Of a stretch of DNA of 64,000 nucleotides, positions 1 through 10,608 are shown in pieces (position 1 is the first letter of the stretch; every line of letters begins with the position of its first letter). Below the pieces are notes generated by a model. It was not told where the DNA came from. It searched no databases and saw only the letters and a program-made list of their open reading frames with translations. Source of the DNA: Monoplex corrugatus (lineage: Eukaryota; Mollusca; Gastropoda; Littorinimorpha; Ranellidae); the NCBI GenBank assembly GCA_030674185.1, contig CM060312.1, positions 59,591,078 through 59,655,077 of the forward strand, in the 5' to 3' direction. The translations under genes and the position numbers were made by a program.

Positions 1-170
1 TGTCCTTTTTTTTGTATTATTTCTTTTCTCGAGTTTATGTTGTGCATGTTTTGCTTTATAGGTAGGGTGTTTTTCAAGTCAGTAAGATAGAATAAACTGC
101 AAGATAATATCATTAAAGGTTTTATCCCCTGTCTGTCTGTTTCTCCTATCTCTCTCTCACACATACACAC

Positions 171-186
171 CACTCACACATGCGCG

Positions 187-239
<53 letters not shown>

Positions 240-261
240 AATCCGATCCGGTCTCCTGTCC

Positions 262-322
<61 letters not shown>

Positions 323-368
323 TGTTTCTGTCTCCCCCTCTCTCTCTCTCTCTCTCACCACACCCACG

Positions 369-399
<31 letters not shown>

Positions 400-400
400 G
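171..400. repeat. Compound microsatellite (CA)n-(TC)n-(CA)n
   Basis: A CA run at about 188-235 is followed by CTGT/TC-rich sequence with a long uninterrupted (TC)n run around 276-320, a second TC run near 338-356, and another CA run near 372-399. Every open frame over it is a dipeptide shadow of the repeat. Nothing suggests coding function. Confidence 0.95.
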
Positions 401-619
401 TGTCTGAGTAGTAATTATGAGACGTGCTTGTGTATCGCGTTCAGGGGTTGCAACTCACATTTTTAGCGTTGGCTTGCCCATTGTAACGAGTTACCTCTCT
501 TAAGATCAGTGCGACGTGTTGGTTTGGGGACATCCGCAGCATTGAGTTACTGTTGCCCATTTGTCAGACTGTTTGGTTTGACTTTGTAGTTTGACTTTGG
601 CAACTTGTATTGTTGATTG

Positions 620-1010
620 ATTGTTCAGGGTGGTGTGTGGGTAGGTGGTGTGGGTGTGCTTGTGAGTGGGGTATGGGTGGTGTGGAGGTGGTAGGGTGGT
701 GGATATGTGGGTGAAAGGTGTGGTGAGTGAGGGGGTGTTTGTGGTATGGGGTGTGTGCATGGTGTGCGTTCAGGGGTGTGGGTGGTGGGAGTATGGGTGG
801 TGTGGGGTTTGGTGAGGGTGGTGTGTGGGTGAGGGGGTTGGGGTGTGGGTGATGTGGTTGTTGGTGTAGGTGTATGGGGGGTGGGTGTGGGTGTGCATGC
901 TGGGTGTGTGGTGGTGTGGTGTGTGGTGTGGTGTCAGGGTGTGTGTGTGGGTGGGTGTAGAGGTGTGTGGGTGCGGGGTGTGTGGGATGTGTGTGGGGGA
1001 TGTGGGGCAT
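620..1010. repeat. G/T-rich degenerate minisatellite
   Basis: About 390 bases are almost only G and T on the plus strand, built from short variants of GGTGTGGG and GTGGGTG. Many GGG/GGGG runs lie close together, so G-quadruplex formation on the plus strand is possible (inference). No fixed period is obvious by eye. Confidence 0.85.
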
Positions 1011-1041
1011 ATCGAACCTGGGACGCGTCGAACCTGGGACG

Positions 1042-2560
1042 TAACAAGATGTCCCCCAGTTTTATAAGTGCCTGTGTGTCTATCTGTCTGTCGGTGTCAG
1101 TCTGTATGTCTGTGTAATTGATAGTGCCAGTCTCATGTAGATAAAAAAAAGCATTTCATCATCTAGAAAGAAAGAGAAATAGAGAGAGGATGAAATGAGG
1201 GATGTGTGCACTGAGGACAACACTGAAAACAGTGTATAATCCAAAATGAATATGGTCCCTGTTACAACGCCAATTAAAGTAAGCAATGTAATGTGAAACA
1301 CAACAGAACAATAACTCAGAAAATTACATAATTAACTGTGTGTCCTCTCTGAGAAAGAGTTTGCAGTTTGGAATTTGTTAAAGATGGATTTATTCTACTC
1401 AGACAATTCCATATGCGCTCCATTCAAATCCACCAGCATCTATTCAGCAGACTCCCTGAGCCTGTGCAGAACCCTAAAGCATTTTAAATGCTGGTAAGGT
1501 CTATGAATGGGAGGGAGAAGGGGCCTGTGAAACATTAAGCTGACACACCTAGAATGATAGAATCACTAACATGGGCTGCAAACAATCTATTTGTTAAGGC
1601 TACACAGGCTGGGATTCGACTTGAGACATTAAATATAAAGTATATATAGCCTTATTTAAAAATGAAGAAAAAACGCACGCACACACACATGGAGAAAGAG
1701 AGACAGACAGACAGACAGACGGAGACACAGTAATAGATCCATGGTTAGAATAGAAAAACAAACAATAACAGAAACAAAAAAAAACCCATGTCAGCAATGA
1801 TAGCAGTAGAAGAAGACATAGGCCAATTTCTTCACCTCGTTGGTGTCAAATCACACTTTACTGCACAGTGTCACCAATGAACCTGTACAGAGTCCTCTTC
1901 ATCAGTTTGATATCGCGGACTGGTAGGGGAGAAAGCAAACTATTCACTCATCTGGGAGTCAAGCCAAATGAGACCGAACAGTTCAGTTAACACGCCTGGA
2001 GATATCAAAAGCGCGACAACACCGACTTGAGTAAACAAAGCGTAACTCTTCCACGCCTGTCAGCCAGCTGACAATGGACATCAAAGGATCTTAATCTACC
2101 GCCAGTACTTCTCTTTGTGGCCTTGTCCACTTCAGATGACGGTGCATTGGCTACAACAATTTTATAACACCCACAGCTCTTCTCCCCCACTCTACCTAGT
2201 GTTAATCTTAGTATTGTCTGGTTCCTGGTCTTCGTCCTGTCACATTTCTTTCTTTCTCTTTCTTTCCTTTTGATCTTTCTTTAACCCTTGTCTGTGCATG
2301 TTTTTTTTTCTGTATTTAATATGACTTTCAAAACAGAAATTAAAAGTCCATAGCCATCAGGCAGTTTTATTGGTGCTCACTTTTTTATTGCTCCTTTTTC
2401 TATGCTACATTAATAGGTACAGAAGCTCGAAAAATAATGAAAATTAATAAAACATAAGATAGCTGAGCCAAACTACAAATTTTCTTATTGATTATTTATC
2501 ATACTCTCCTCGCTGTATTTCGTATTTAGTTCAAAATTGGACATGTATGGTTTACAGCCA
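1042..2560. other. Unassigned sequence
   Basis: No convincing gene, RNA gene or recognised transposon. It holds a short CA run with GACA repeats (about 1675-1725), a TTTC-rich patch (about 2245-2280), and AT-rich sequence. The longest frame (61 codons, minus, 2005-2190) has no family signature that I recognise. Just before it, 1013-1041 contains two copies of TCGAACCTGGGAC. Confidence 0.5.
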
Positions 2561-2569
2561 AACCCATCT

Positions 2570-2700
2570 GTTAAACCCTTTGAATCCCTCACCCTAGCCA
2601 TTAGTATCCTGCATCATCATCAATGGAAGCAAAGCAAACACTGAACCCTTTGACTCCTTCACCCTATCCACCAGCTTCCTGCAGGAAGATCACTCTTAGA
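2570..2700. mobile_element. Fragment of the palindromic TTAA MITE family
   Basis: TTAAACCCTTTGAATCCC followed by CCCTTTGACTCC and the CTTCCTGCAGGAAG centre matches the left and middle parts of the repeat seen complete at 10609-10842 and in the 14.4-24.6 kb array. The right arm is missing after GGAAG. It is a truncated old copy. Confidence 0.65.
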
Positions 2701-2805
2701 CGTAGCGTGAGTGAATCCTATCCTTTAGCTCCAGCCTTTGTGTTTTGTGCCTGACAGGATAGACCCCATCAACAGAAGCGTCTTCTACATTTCTTTGGAC
2801 ACTGT

Positions 2806-2998
2806 CACACACAAACACATACACACACATACACACACACAAACACACAAAACATGCACTCACACACGTACACTCACACACACAAACACACACACGTACA
2901 GATACACACACATACACACACACACACAGAAGCACATACACTTAACACACACACACACACACACTCACACGCACACACACACTCGCACATACATGCAC
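2806..2998. repeat. (CA)n-rich microsatellite
   Basis: About 190 bases of CACA interrupted by GTACA, ATAC and AAAC variants. It is a cryptic CA repeat with no coding content. Confidence 0.95.
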
Positions 2999-3454
2999 AT
3001 ATACAACATAATTTAAGGCACCACCTCCCTCAAAAAGTAAGTGAGAAAAAAATAAACACTGCACAATGAGAATTCATTCTATGTTTCAGCATCATCCACA
3101 CTTAGATTTATGAAACAAAAAAACACATACAAGACCCTAGTAACACCCATCCTTACAGCACCCCCCCCCGTTACAAACACACATTAAGTGTGTCAGATTT
3201 TGGCCCAATTGTTTTCAATAACATCGTATGTCTTTCCCCTCCTATTTCTTCTTCTACATCTTCCTCGATGCTTCTCACCCTCTAAGTCTGATTTCCTCGC
3301 GATCCCCCCTACTCTTCCTTCAGTTCTTCGACTCTCCTCATGCCTTCTTGTTCGTCTCTGATGCCCTTAATCCACATCATCCCAGTGTTCATCCGTTCAG
3401 TCATTTCACCTGCCCATGCCCCCCTACCGCACTTCATCTTGCTCCAAACCCAGG

Positions 3455-4450
3455 AATGGTCACTAAGATGGAGCGACGATGCACATTTATGCTTGTCGCT
3501 GAAGATGAACGCCATGACCACAGTCCATCAGCCGGCAGTGCGTGCCCACTGACGATTTGAACCAACTTCCCCCTCGTACGGCCCCTTTCCGTGATGCCTT
3601 CAAGGCAGTCACCGATGGTCTTCACCTCGTCTGCTCCCTCCCCCCCCCTTCCAAAGGTACCAAACAGCACCACCGCTGCGAGATACCATTAAGCTCACTT
3701 GACATGTCGTCACGAACCTCGTCCCTTGACTCGCCCCCCCCACCCTGCATCCGTAAAGAGGATAAACCAGGTACACCATCCCTGAAAAACAAGCCCCGCC
3801 CTCTCTGATTGCCTTTCCATCTTTCACGTGTCCTGGCCCGGTCTCCCTCCGCGCACCTGTTCCTGCAGCACGGTCGGACGGACCGGTGACTGCCCGTACC
3901 CTCAGTTTGCCTCACTGGGGAGGGCGTCTTCTCACGGCCTGCAGCGATTTCATTCGGTTTCACTTACCTTATTGGTATATGATGCCTTTCCTCAGAACCA
4001 AGGGTGCGGAAGCTCTCTGTCCTTGCCGTATCCTCTTCAATGTCTGCGTTTCTGATCTGTTCCATGCTCAAAAATTGAATGCCCAGGAACGCATCAGTCT
4101 GATTGTGGAATGCGACATTCTTGTCATTCCAGCGACTTTTAGGCTTCATTTCAGCAGTGCTGGGCAATTCCCGATGCTTCGTTTTATCCGTCATCCGATC
4201 TGCTCCCAAGATGGTTAAAATCTGGACTCTCAAGTCTGTTGTCCTATGGTAATTGTCTGCGGCCAATTGGATGATTATTTTCACAACGGGTTTTCTTGCC
4301 TGTGCAAACGCGCATGTTTGTCGTACCATAGTGTTCATCAAGTGACACTCTGCCCTTTAATGATTTCACAAATACGCAGTTGTGAAAATTTTTCCTATCC
4401 TGTTGGGGGACCATTTGCAAATCTAGCAAAAAAAGCCAAAGCCTGCTTTT
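3455..4450 (-). pseudogene. Decayed RTE-like LINE 3' fragment (family B, copy 1)
   Basis: On the minus strand this matches, with many indels, the reverse transcriptase C-terminal segment seen more clearly at 5215-6355. Common landmarks are the sequence near AACGCATCAGTCTGAT (about 4089) and the GACGGTC/GTGACTGCCCGTACC stretch near 3870-3900. No frame stays open through it. It is too damaged to make protein. LINE identity rests on similarity to its better-preserved neighbour, and the clade is inferred. Confidence 0.6.
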
Positions 4451-4484
4451 AATCGTGCTGCCCTAGGATGCAAGTACGTCAAGT

Positions 4485-4830
4485 CTTATCATGTCAGTTA
4501 CGGCATACGAAGAGAAAAGAGAGGAAGAGAAAGAGTGAAGACAGTATGCACTTGAAAAAATGAGACATGAAAAAAAAGAGTGAGGCCGAATAAGAGTGAG
4601 TGAGAGGAGATAGAGAGAGAGTTGAGAAGCAGAAACAGAACGAAACAGAGACAACACATGAGAAAGACGACACTAGAGACAGAAATGAGATGGACAGAGA
4701 GACAGAGAGAAGAGAGAACAACAGATAAGCAACAAGACACACATAAGCAACAGAGAAAGAGTTTACCGACACACAAACAAACACACATACACACACCCCG
4801 TCCACACCCCCCCCCCCCCCCCCCCCCCCC
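4485..4830. repeat. Purine-rich tract, CA run and C24 homopolymer
   Basis: GAGA-rich sequence (about 4510-4735) passes into a CA-rich stretch (about 4738-4800) and then an uninterrupted run of 24 C at 4807-4830, followed by more CA. It corresponds in position to the longer purine tract at 6455-7050 in unit 2 of the local duplication. The length of the C run is likely to be unreliable in sequencing. Confidence 0.85.
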
Positions 4831-4894
4831 GTACACACACACATTATGTTGGTGCGTCATTGTACAGTCTCGTTTGGCAAGTTGTTTCAATGAA

Positions 4895-5130
4895 CATACG
4901 TACTTCTTTCTCTTCCTCTTCTTTTTCTTCTTCTTTTTCTTCTTCCTCTTCGTCTTCTTCTTCTTTTCTTCGTCATCTCCTCCTCCTGCTCTTCCTTCTT
5001 CTTCTTGTTCTTCTTTTCCTCATCCTTCTTTTTCGTCTTCATCCTCTTAATCTATATCTTCATCTCCTTGTTCTCAGTCAACTCATCTTCCAACCTCCCT
5101 TCCCCCCACCCCCTCCCCCCTTCTTCTTTT
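4895..5130. repeat. (CTT)n polypyrimidine tract
   Basis: About 235 bases of CTT/CTC/TTC repeats on the plus strand, ending in C-rich sequence (5101-5120). The open frames across it are poly-Ser and poly-Phe shadows. It could form a triplex (inference). Confidence 0.85.
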
Positions 5131-5214
5131 TCTTCTGCCAAACACCGAATGAATGGATTACTAAGATGGGAGCGAACGAACCAACAATTTTATGCTGTGT
5201 GCTAGGATTGAACG

Positions 5215-6355
5215 CCATCATCATCATCATCATCAGTCCCGTAGTCTGGTTGACCGTTGGGGCACCACTGAAGATTTTGCAACCAACTTCCTCCACTTCT
5301 TACGGTCCTCAGCTTTTCCGCTGATGTTCTTTTCAAGGCCAGTCCACTCTCTGATATTGTCTTCCCATCTTTTTCTCTGTCTTGCTCCCCCTCCCCCCAC
5401 CCTGCTTCCAGAAGAGGATAATACCAGAGCATAGCACCACCGCTTTGCAGAATGATATTCCATTCAAGGCCAGTCCACTCTCTGATATTGTCTTCCCATC
5501 TTTTTCTCTGTCTTGCTCCCCCTCCCCCCACCCTGCTTCCAGAAGAGGATAATACCAGAGCATAGCACCACCGCTTTGCAGAATGATATTCCATTCAAGG
5601 CCAGTCCACTCTCTGATATTGTCTTCCCATCTTTTTCTCTGTCTGCCTCGTCGTCTCCCTCCCTGAACTGTTCCCTGCAAGACGGTCTTGGCCAGTTCAG
5701 ATGACCGTGTGACGTGCCCGTACCACCTCAGTTTGCATCTTTTCACTGAGGTCAGGTGGTCTTCATACGGCCCGATGGCGTTTTCGATTCGGGTTTTCAC
5801 TTCCTTATTGGTTATATGATCTTTGTACGAGATACCAAGGAGTTTGCGGAAGCATCTCATCTCCATTGCCTGTATCCTTCTTTCAATGTCTGCTGTTATG
5901 ATCCATGTTTTGCATGCATACAAAAATATTGACATGACCAGGGAACGCATCAGTCTGATCTTGGAGCCGATAGCGATATTCTTGTCATTCCAGACGACTT
6001 TTAGCTTGGTCATTGCAGCTGTGGTCTGGGCAATCCTGGAAAGTACTTCGGGTTTTGATCCTTCATCTGATACTATAGCTCCCAGATATTTAAATCTATG
6101 GACGGTCTCAAGTTTCTTGTTGTCTATGGTAATGTCAGTGCTGATGCCATTGGTATTATTTGTCATCAACTGGGTTTTCTCTGCCCTGATCTGCATATCG
6201 CGCATGCCATATGCTGCAGGGGTCTCATCAAGATGTTTCATCAAGCTGACTAGCTCTTGCTCTTGCCCAGCTAGTCCGTCAATGTCGTCAGCAAAACGCA
6301 AGTTTGTGATTGTACTTCCTCCGATGCTGACTGTTCGGAGGTGGAACAATCTTTG
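5215..6355 (-). pseudogene. RTE-like LINE reverse transcriptase, C-terminal part (family B, copy 2)
   Basis: The minus strand is open from about 6349 to 5600. It begins just before a FADD catalytic box (NLRFADDIDGLAG, about 6260-6300) and continues with the thumb/connection region typical of RTE-like LINEs (HRFKYLGAIVSDEG, MRCFRKLLGISYKDH, KLRWYGHVTR, GRQRKRWEDNIREWTGL). The 5' half (endonuclease and most RT motifs) is absent, so this is a 5'-truncated insertion. The 3' end reads into an (ATC)n stretch at 5216-5234 (plus strand), which is (GAT)n in the element's sense; such tails are usual for RTE-type elements. A 131-bp tandem duplication near the C-terminus shifts the frame. It is inactive. 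Clade assignment is from motif style, not a tree. Confidence 0.85.
5335..5596. repeat. 131-bp tandem duplication inside the LINE fragment
   Basis: AAGGCCAGTCCACTCTCTG recurs at 5335, 5466 and 5597, giving two 131-bp repeats followed by the original continuation. The two copies are almost identical, so the event is much younger than the surrounding decay. Since 131 is not a multiple of 3, it breaks the reading frame. Confidence 0.9.
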
Positions 6356-6454
6356 CTTAATAGCTCTATCAAAAAAAGCCAGGAAGCCTGCTTTTAATCT
6401 GTGGCTGCCCTAGGTGTCTAAGTCACGTCCAAGTCTTATCAATATGATACTATG

Positions 6455-6586
6455 TTCGACGGAATACAGAGAGAGAAAGAGAGAGAGAGGGAGGGAGAAA
6501 GAGTGAAAGACAGAGAATGAGACAGTGAGAGAGAGAATGAGACAGTGAGAGAGAGAATGAGAGAGTGAGAGAGAGAATGAGAGAGT

Positions 6587-6622
<36 letters not shown>

Positions 6623-7050
6623 CAGAAACAGGAACAGAAACAGAGACGGAGACACAGTGAGAGAAGACAGACAGCGATAGAGACAGAAAATGAGACTGGG
6701 ACAGAGAGACAGAGAGGGACAGAGAGAGACAGACAGATAGAGGCAAACAGAGACACACAGAGAGAGACAGAGAAAGAGAGAGACAGAGAGAAAGAGAGAG
6801 ACAGACATAGACAGAGAGAAAGAGAGAGAAGAGACAGAGAGAAAGAGAGAGAAGAGAGAAACAGAGACTGAGACAGTGAGACAGAAAAACAGATGGACAG
6901 AGAGAGACATAGATAAAGACAGAGACAGAGAGACAGACAGTGAGACAGATAGAGACAGAGAGACAGAGAAACAGAGAGAGGGAGACAGAGACAGACGGGG
7001 GAAGAGAGAGAGACAGACAGACAGAGAGAGAGGTAGCACAGACATGAATT
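6455..7050. repeat. Polypurine (GA/GACA)n tract of about 590 bp
   Basis: The plus strand is almost only A and G, with scattered C (GACAGA) and very few T. Subperiods such as GAGAGAATGAGACAGT recur around 6510-6600. The minus-strand frames are Ser/Leu shadows. Mirror symmetry suggests intramolecular triplex potential (inference). Confidence 0.95.
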
Positions 7051-7294
7051 AATAGAGAGACACAATCAAACTAGGCCATTCTTGTCGAAGATTAGCCCTA
7101 AATTATACATGCGTGTATCGGTGTTAGTAGCCGCGTGCAGGTATCCTATTCACTGCGATAATCTATCCCTTGTGACCGGCAATTCATTAGCTCTCTTTGT
7201 CATTAAGTCAGTGGAACATCGCTTTACTTTTCCTTGCAGTGTGGATGTATAGAATTTAAGCCTGTTAGTTATTAACCTTGGGCGGAAATCAATA

Positions 7295-7994
7295 CAGTGG
7301 AAACCTGATATAACAGGGATGATGGGACCAAATCAAAATCCCTGTTATATCAGATCCCTGTTATATCAGATATCAAGGGAAATAAGGACTGATCAACTAT
7401 CCCTGTGGAATTTCGAACTGACGGCAAATCTCTGCGAGTGATGCTTGCTTTTTCTCGACAGCCTGGATGATCTCATATTTCTTCTCAATTGAAAGGCATT
7501 TTCTTTTACGTTTGTTGTCAGCGGTGGCCATTATGAGCAATAGCAATGAGAATCAGAATCAGCAAGAAAGCTAAGAAAATAGAAAGATAAACAGTAGATC
7601 TAGGCCTAGATCTGGTCTGGTGTAAGTGTGCAGTAAGCTTACAAACTGAATGATGGCGCAGTCAGTCACTGACTCAGTGGCCTCAGGCCTACACGCTTGC
7701 GCGCGCATCACGCTCGCATTGCGAAGCGTCCTTTCAGTGTACAATACACAGTATACCAAGGCTAGCCTAGATCTAGATCTAGGCCTACTGCGTGGCGTGC
7801 TGAGTCTAGGCCTAGGCCTTTCTGCTGCAGAGCCCGTCTCGGCATCCCTGCTATAACCGATCGAGCCCTCTTGTCTCCCTGTTATTGCCGATAAGTTTTA
7901 ATAGACAAAGAGGAAGAAAAAATGGGGATTGAAAAAAGCCCTGTTATATCCGGATTCCTGTTATAACCGGTCCTGTTATAAATGGTTTCCACTG
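7295..7994 (-). mobile_element. Non-autonomous pogo/Tigger-type DNA transposon
   Basis: The element runs from CAGTGGAAACC (7295) to GGTTTCCACTG (7994), is 700 bp long, and is flanked by TA on both sides (7293-7294 and 7995-7996), the target duplication of Tc1/mariner-pogo elements. Subterminal TATAACAGGG and CCTGTTATA motifs repeat several times at both ends. The interior has a minus-strand remnant of a CENP-B-type DNA-binding domain (7397-7531). The rest of a transposase is missing, so it could move only with help from a relative. Family assignment rests on TIR style, TA duplication and the HTH remnant together. Confidence 0.9.
7397..7531 (-). pseudogene. CENP-B-like N-terminal HTH remnant of a pogo transposase
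   Basis: A minus-strand frame starts with ATG at 7531 and gives 44 residues before TAG at 7397-7399. It opens with a basic stretch (MATADNKRKRKCLSIEKKYE) and continues IIQAVEKKQASLAEICRQF, the arrangement of the first helix-turn-helix of pogo/Tigger transposases and CENP-B: a basic lead, a KxxII helix, then SLAEI. The second HTH and the DDE catalytic domain are absent. As it lies in mid-element it is probably an internal-deletion remnant and not a functional peptide. It is shorter than the usual ORF size cut-off. Confidence 0.8.
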
Positions 7995-8029
7995 TATAGT
8001 GACTTTCTTCATCCAATTTGGGATACACT

Positions 8030-8475
8030 TATCACACACACACACATACACATGCACATACACACATACACATGCACACACACATACATACAAAAGAAAA
8101 CACACACATGCACACACACACATACACATGCACACACGAACACAGACACACACACGCTCAAACAAACACACATGCAGAGACACACATAAACACCACATCA
8201 TACACACAAAATCGCATACACACATACTTTCGCACAAAAACACACACACACACACACTCAAACAAACACACATGCAGACACACAGAGACACACATAAACA
8301 CACACATCATACACACAAAATCGCATACACACATACTTACGCACACACACACACGAATGAATGTACACACACACACACACACACACGTACAATCATACAC
8401 ACACACTCTCACACAACCGCACACACACACACGCTCAATCACACACAAAACCGCACAATCACTCACATGCACAAT

Positions 8476-8506
<31 letters not shown>

Positions 8507-8665
8507 ACAAAACCGCACAATCACTCACACGCACAATCAGACACACACACGAATGAATGTACACACACACAAACACACACACACACTCACACACACACGT
8601 ACAATCATACACACACACACACAACACGCACACACATATACACAAACACACACACGCAAAAACAA
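8030..8665. repeat. Cryptic (CA)n repeat region
   Basis: About 635 bases dominated by CACA with ATAC, GCAC, CTCAAACAAACACACATGC and ACACAAAATCGCATAC variants. An internal duplication is visible: 8150-8235 resembles 8250-8340. From 8215 onward it is repeated almost unchanged after the assembly gap at 31501-31950. His/Thr-rich frames are shadows. Confidence 0.95.
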
Positions 8666-8849
8666 AGCACAAAATTAATGACAATATCTTAAAAGCTTAC
8701 GCTGAAAATATATTCAAATGTATTCGGTCTGACCTGGCTATTTTAATCCTACCCTAATCGTTACATATATTTCAAGCAGAAGATACGTGCAACTCTAAAT
8801 AGGTCAATCAGGGTCACACTGCAGTCATCCCCTGATGTACAATATGTAC

Positions 8850-9035
8850 AAAACACGTACTAGTAATAATTCATCAATACAAATAATGAAAATATAATAA
8901 CAATAATAATAGTAAACACTAAAAACAATTATTATCATGATCATAATAATAACAATAATACCAACAATTATCATAATAATAATAATAATGATAAGAAGAA
9001 CAACAACAACAATAATAATAATGATAATGATAATA
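8850..9035. repeat. (AAT)n-rich trinucleotide region
   Basis: AATAATAAT, AACAATAAT and AACAAC triplets dominate 8865-9035. It is matched at 32150-32305 in copy 2 with different triplet counts, as expected for an unstable repeat. Confidence 0.9.
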
Positions 9036-9600
9036 CTGATGGCCATTCCCTGTTGTAAGACCTGCACACAGCACGTACTACAAATCATTCTCTCCCTCTC
9101 TCTCCTTCTTGTCTTCCTGTTCTCTCCATATTTCAATTTATCATCGTCCACTTGTATTGACAAAGATTCTCTATCAGCATATACTTGTATTATTGTAGAA
9201 CTTCCACAAACGAGGGCTGATAGTAAGAAAAAAAATAGTAAGAAAAAGAAAGAAAAAGAAAAAAAAACAAAAAACGGATTCATGTGCTCATGTCATTCCT
9301 CTTTAAAATGAACACGAGTTCTTGTTTCTTTTTCTCAAAGACCTCTTCTTCCAATGAACTCTGGAGGTTTATAGTTTGTGTGTATCTTATAACAGGGAAT
9401 AACCGCAATATGATTCTGACCGACCGATTTTGAGTTGCCCGTGTCTTCTACTAGGAAATGTGTGTAAAGTTAGGATAGGATTAAAAAATAGCCCGGGTCA
9501 GACCGAACATATTTTCAACGTAAACGTATTCGTATACGGTCATTAATTTTGTGGTTTGTTTTTGCTCGCGTTCATGCGTGTGTGCCTGTGTATGCCTGTG
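9036..9600. other. Unassigned sequence
   Basis: It contains an A-rich stretch (about 9225-9272). No gene, RNA gene or known transposon signal was seen. It is matched in copy 2 (32306-32738) up to GTTAGGATAGGA, after which copy 2 jumps to sequence matching 10762. Confidence 0.5.
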
Positions 9601-9616
9601 TATGTGAGTCAGTGTT

Positions 9617-9658
<42 letters not shown>

Positions 9659-9715
9659 TGTGTGTGTGTATGTGTGTGTGTGTGTATGTCTGTGTGTGTG
9701 TGTCTGTGTGTCTTC
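9600..9715. repeat. (GA)n and (GT)n microsatellites
   Basis: A GAGA run at about 9626-9654 is followed by GTGT repeats to about 9712. Confidence 0.9.
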
Positions 9716-9827
9716 TTGTTTCTTTTGGGCAAGGCGGCCTCTTCTCGTTCTTGTCATATTGGGCCTTTTACACGTTTTCTCCGACAGCTGAAAATTTGTT
9801 AGTTAGGTGTCTCCGCCATCTTGAATT

Positions 9828-9903
<76 letters not shown>
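9828..9903. repeat. (GT)n microsatellite of about 37 units
   Basis: Uninterrupted alternating GT for about 75 bases, the longest pure dinucleotide run of its kind in the window. It is capable of Z-DNA (inference). Confidence 0.97.
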
Positions 9904-9906
<3 letters not shown>

Positions 9907-10600
9907 AGTAGGAGGGGATAATTTAATAACTGTTACAAAGAAAGTGCACCCAAAATGCTATCTTGCCCCGTAAATGCTTTTAACATTTTGACGGAAATGT
10001 TTTCTAAGGAAATTTAACTGTCCGAATCATCTTACCTGTATGTCAGCAAGTGGTGTCCATATTTTACACTCTTAGAGCAATGTGGAGATTTCCTGTGATT
10101 TGTAGTTAAGTGACCCCCCTCCCCCCCCCCCACACACACATACACGCACACACACACACAGAGAGTTGGTTAGTTATGTATATTGTTTATCTATTTATTT
10201 GTTTTATTCATTTACTTATATTTATTCATTTATTTATTTATTTATTTATTTTCAGTTCCATTTTTTAAACATTTTCTTTCGTCTAAAAGCACATATGTGA
10301 ATAGACGTTAAAAGAAATAACGAACCCACACACACACAGAGTTGGTTGATTAGTTCTGCATTTATTTATTCATTTATTTTCCTTTTCATTTTCTTTCGTC
10401 TGAAAGCATATATGTGAATAGACGTTAAAAGAAATAACGCACACACACACACAACACAACACACAAAAACAAACAAATACAAACTGAAGGCGTATTTGTT
10501 ACAAAACAAAACAAGTACAAATAAATTTCCTGCCCAATGAATACGCATTCTGATATTTTTTGTGTACTTATGATTGCTATTTGCTTGAATGCGGACAGCC
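9904..10600. other. Unassigned sequence with an imperfect direct repeat
   Basis: About 10150-10325 and 10330-10440 share CACACACAGAGTTGGTT, a (TTTA)n patch and GTGAATAGACGTTAAAAGAAATAACG, so the second is a shortened direct copy of the first. A C-rich run lies at 10109-10130. No gene is visible. The segment is absent from copy 2. Confidence 0.6.
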
Positions 10601-10608
10601 ACTATGAT

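Larger units (their letters stand above)
3220..4850. repeat. Old segmental duplication, unit 1
   Basis: This block and 4880-7050 share the same order: pyrimidine-rich sequence, a minus-strand LINE 3' fragment, the flank around GCCTGCTTTTAATC and CTGCCCTAGG, then an A/G-rich tract. Shared landmarks lie about 1.7-1.9 kb apart (3460 against 5150; 4440 against 6380). This unit is the more decayed and has many small deletions. Because non-LINE flank is included, this is duplication of a locus and not two insertions. Confidence 0.7.
4880..7050. repeat. Old segmental duplication, unit 2
   Basis: Partner of 3220-4850 in the same order. It is better preserved, and differs by a 131-bp internal tandem duplication in the LINE part and by a much longer polypurine tract at its right end. 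Confidence 0.7.

Noticed and set aside
1013..1041. Two TCGAACCTGGGAC words resembling a tRNA B box on the minus strand
   Set aside because: No A box at a suitable distance and no tRNA fold; only a short direct repeat.
2005..2190. 61-codon minus frame
   Set aside because: Looks complex rather than repetitive but is short and matches nothing I recognise.
6410..7065. Ser/Leu-rich frames of about 210 codons on the minus strand
   Set aside because: Pure shadows of the polypurine tract; the periodic sequence is open in several frames at once.
8150..8340. CRISPR-like regular spacing in CA-rich repeats
   Set aside because: Repeats are microsatellite variants without constant repeat or unique spacers, in an animal genome.
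8030..8690. Long His/Thr-rich and Cys/Val-rich open frames (up to 224 codons) on both strands
   Set aside because: They are translations of CA/GT repeats in all frames; no start context, no complexity.
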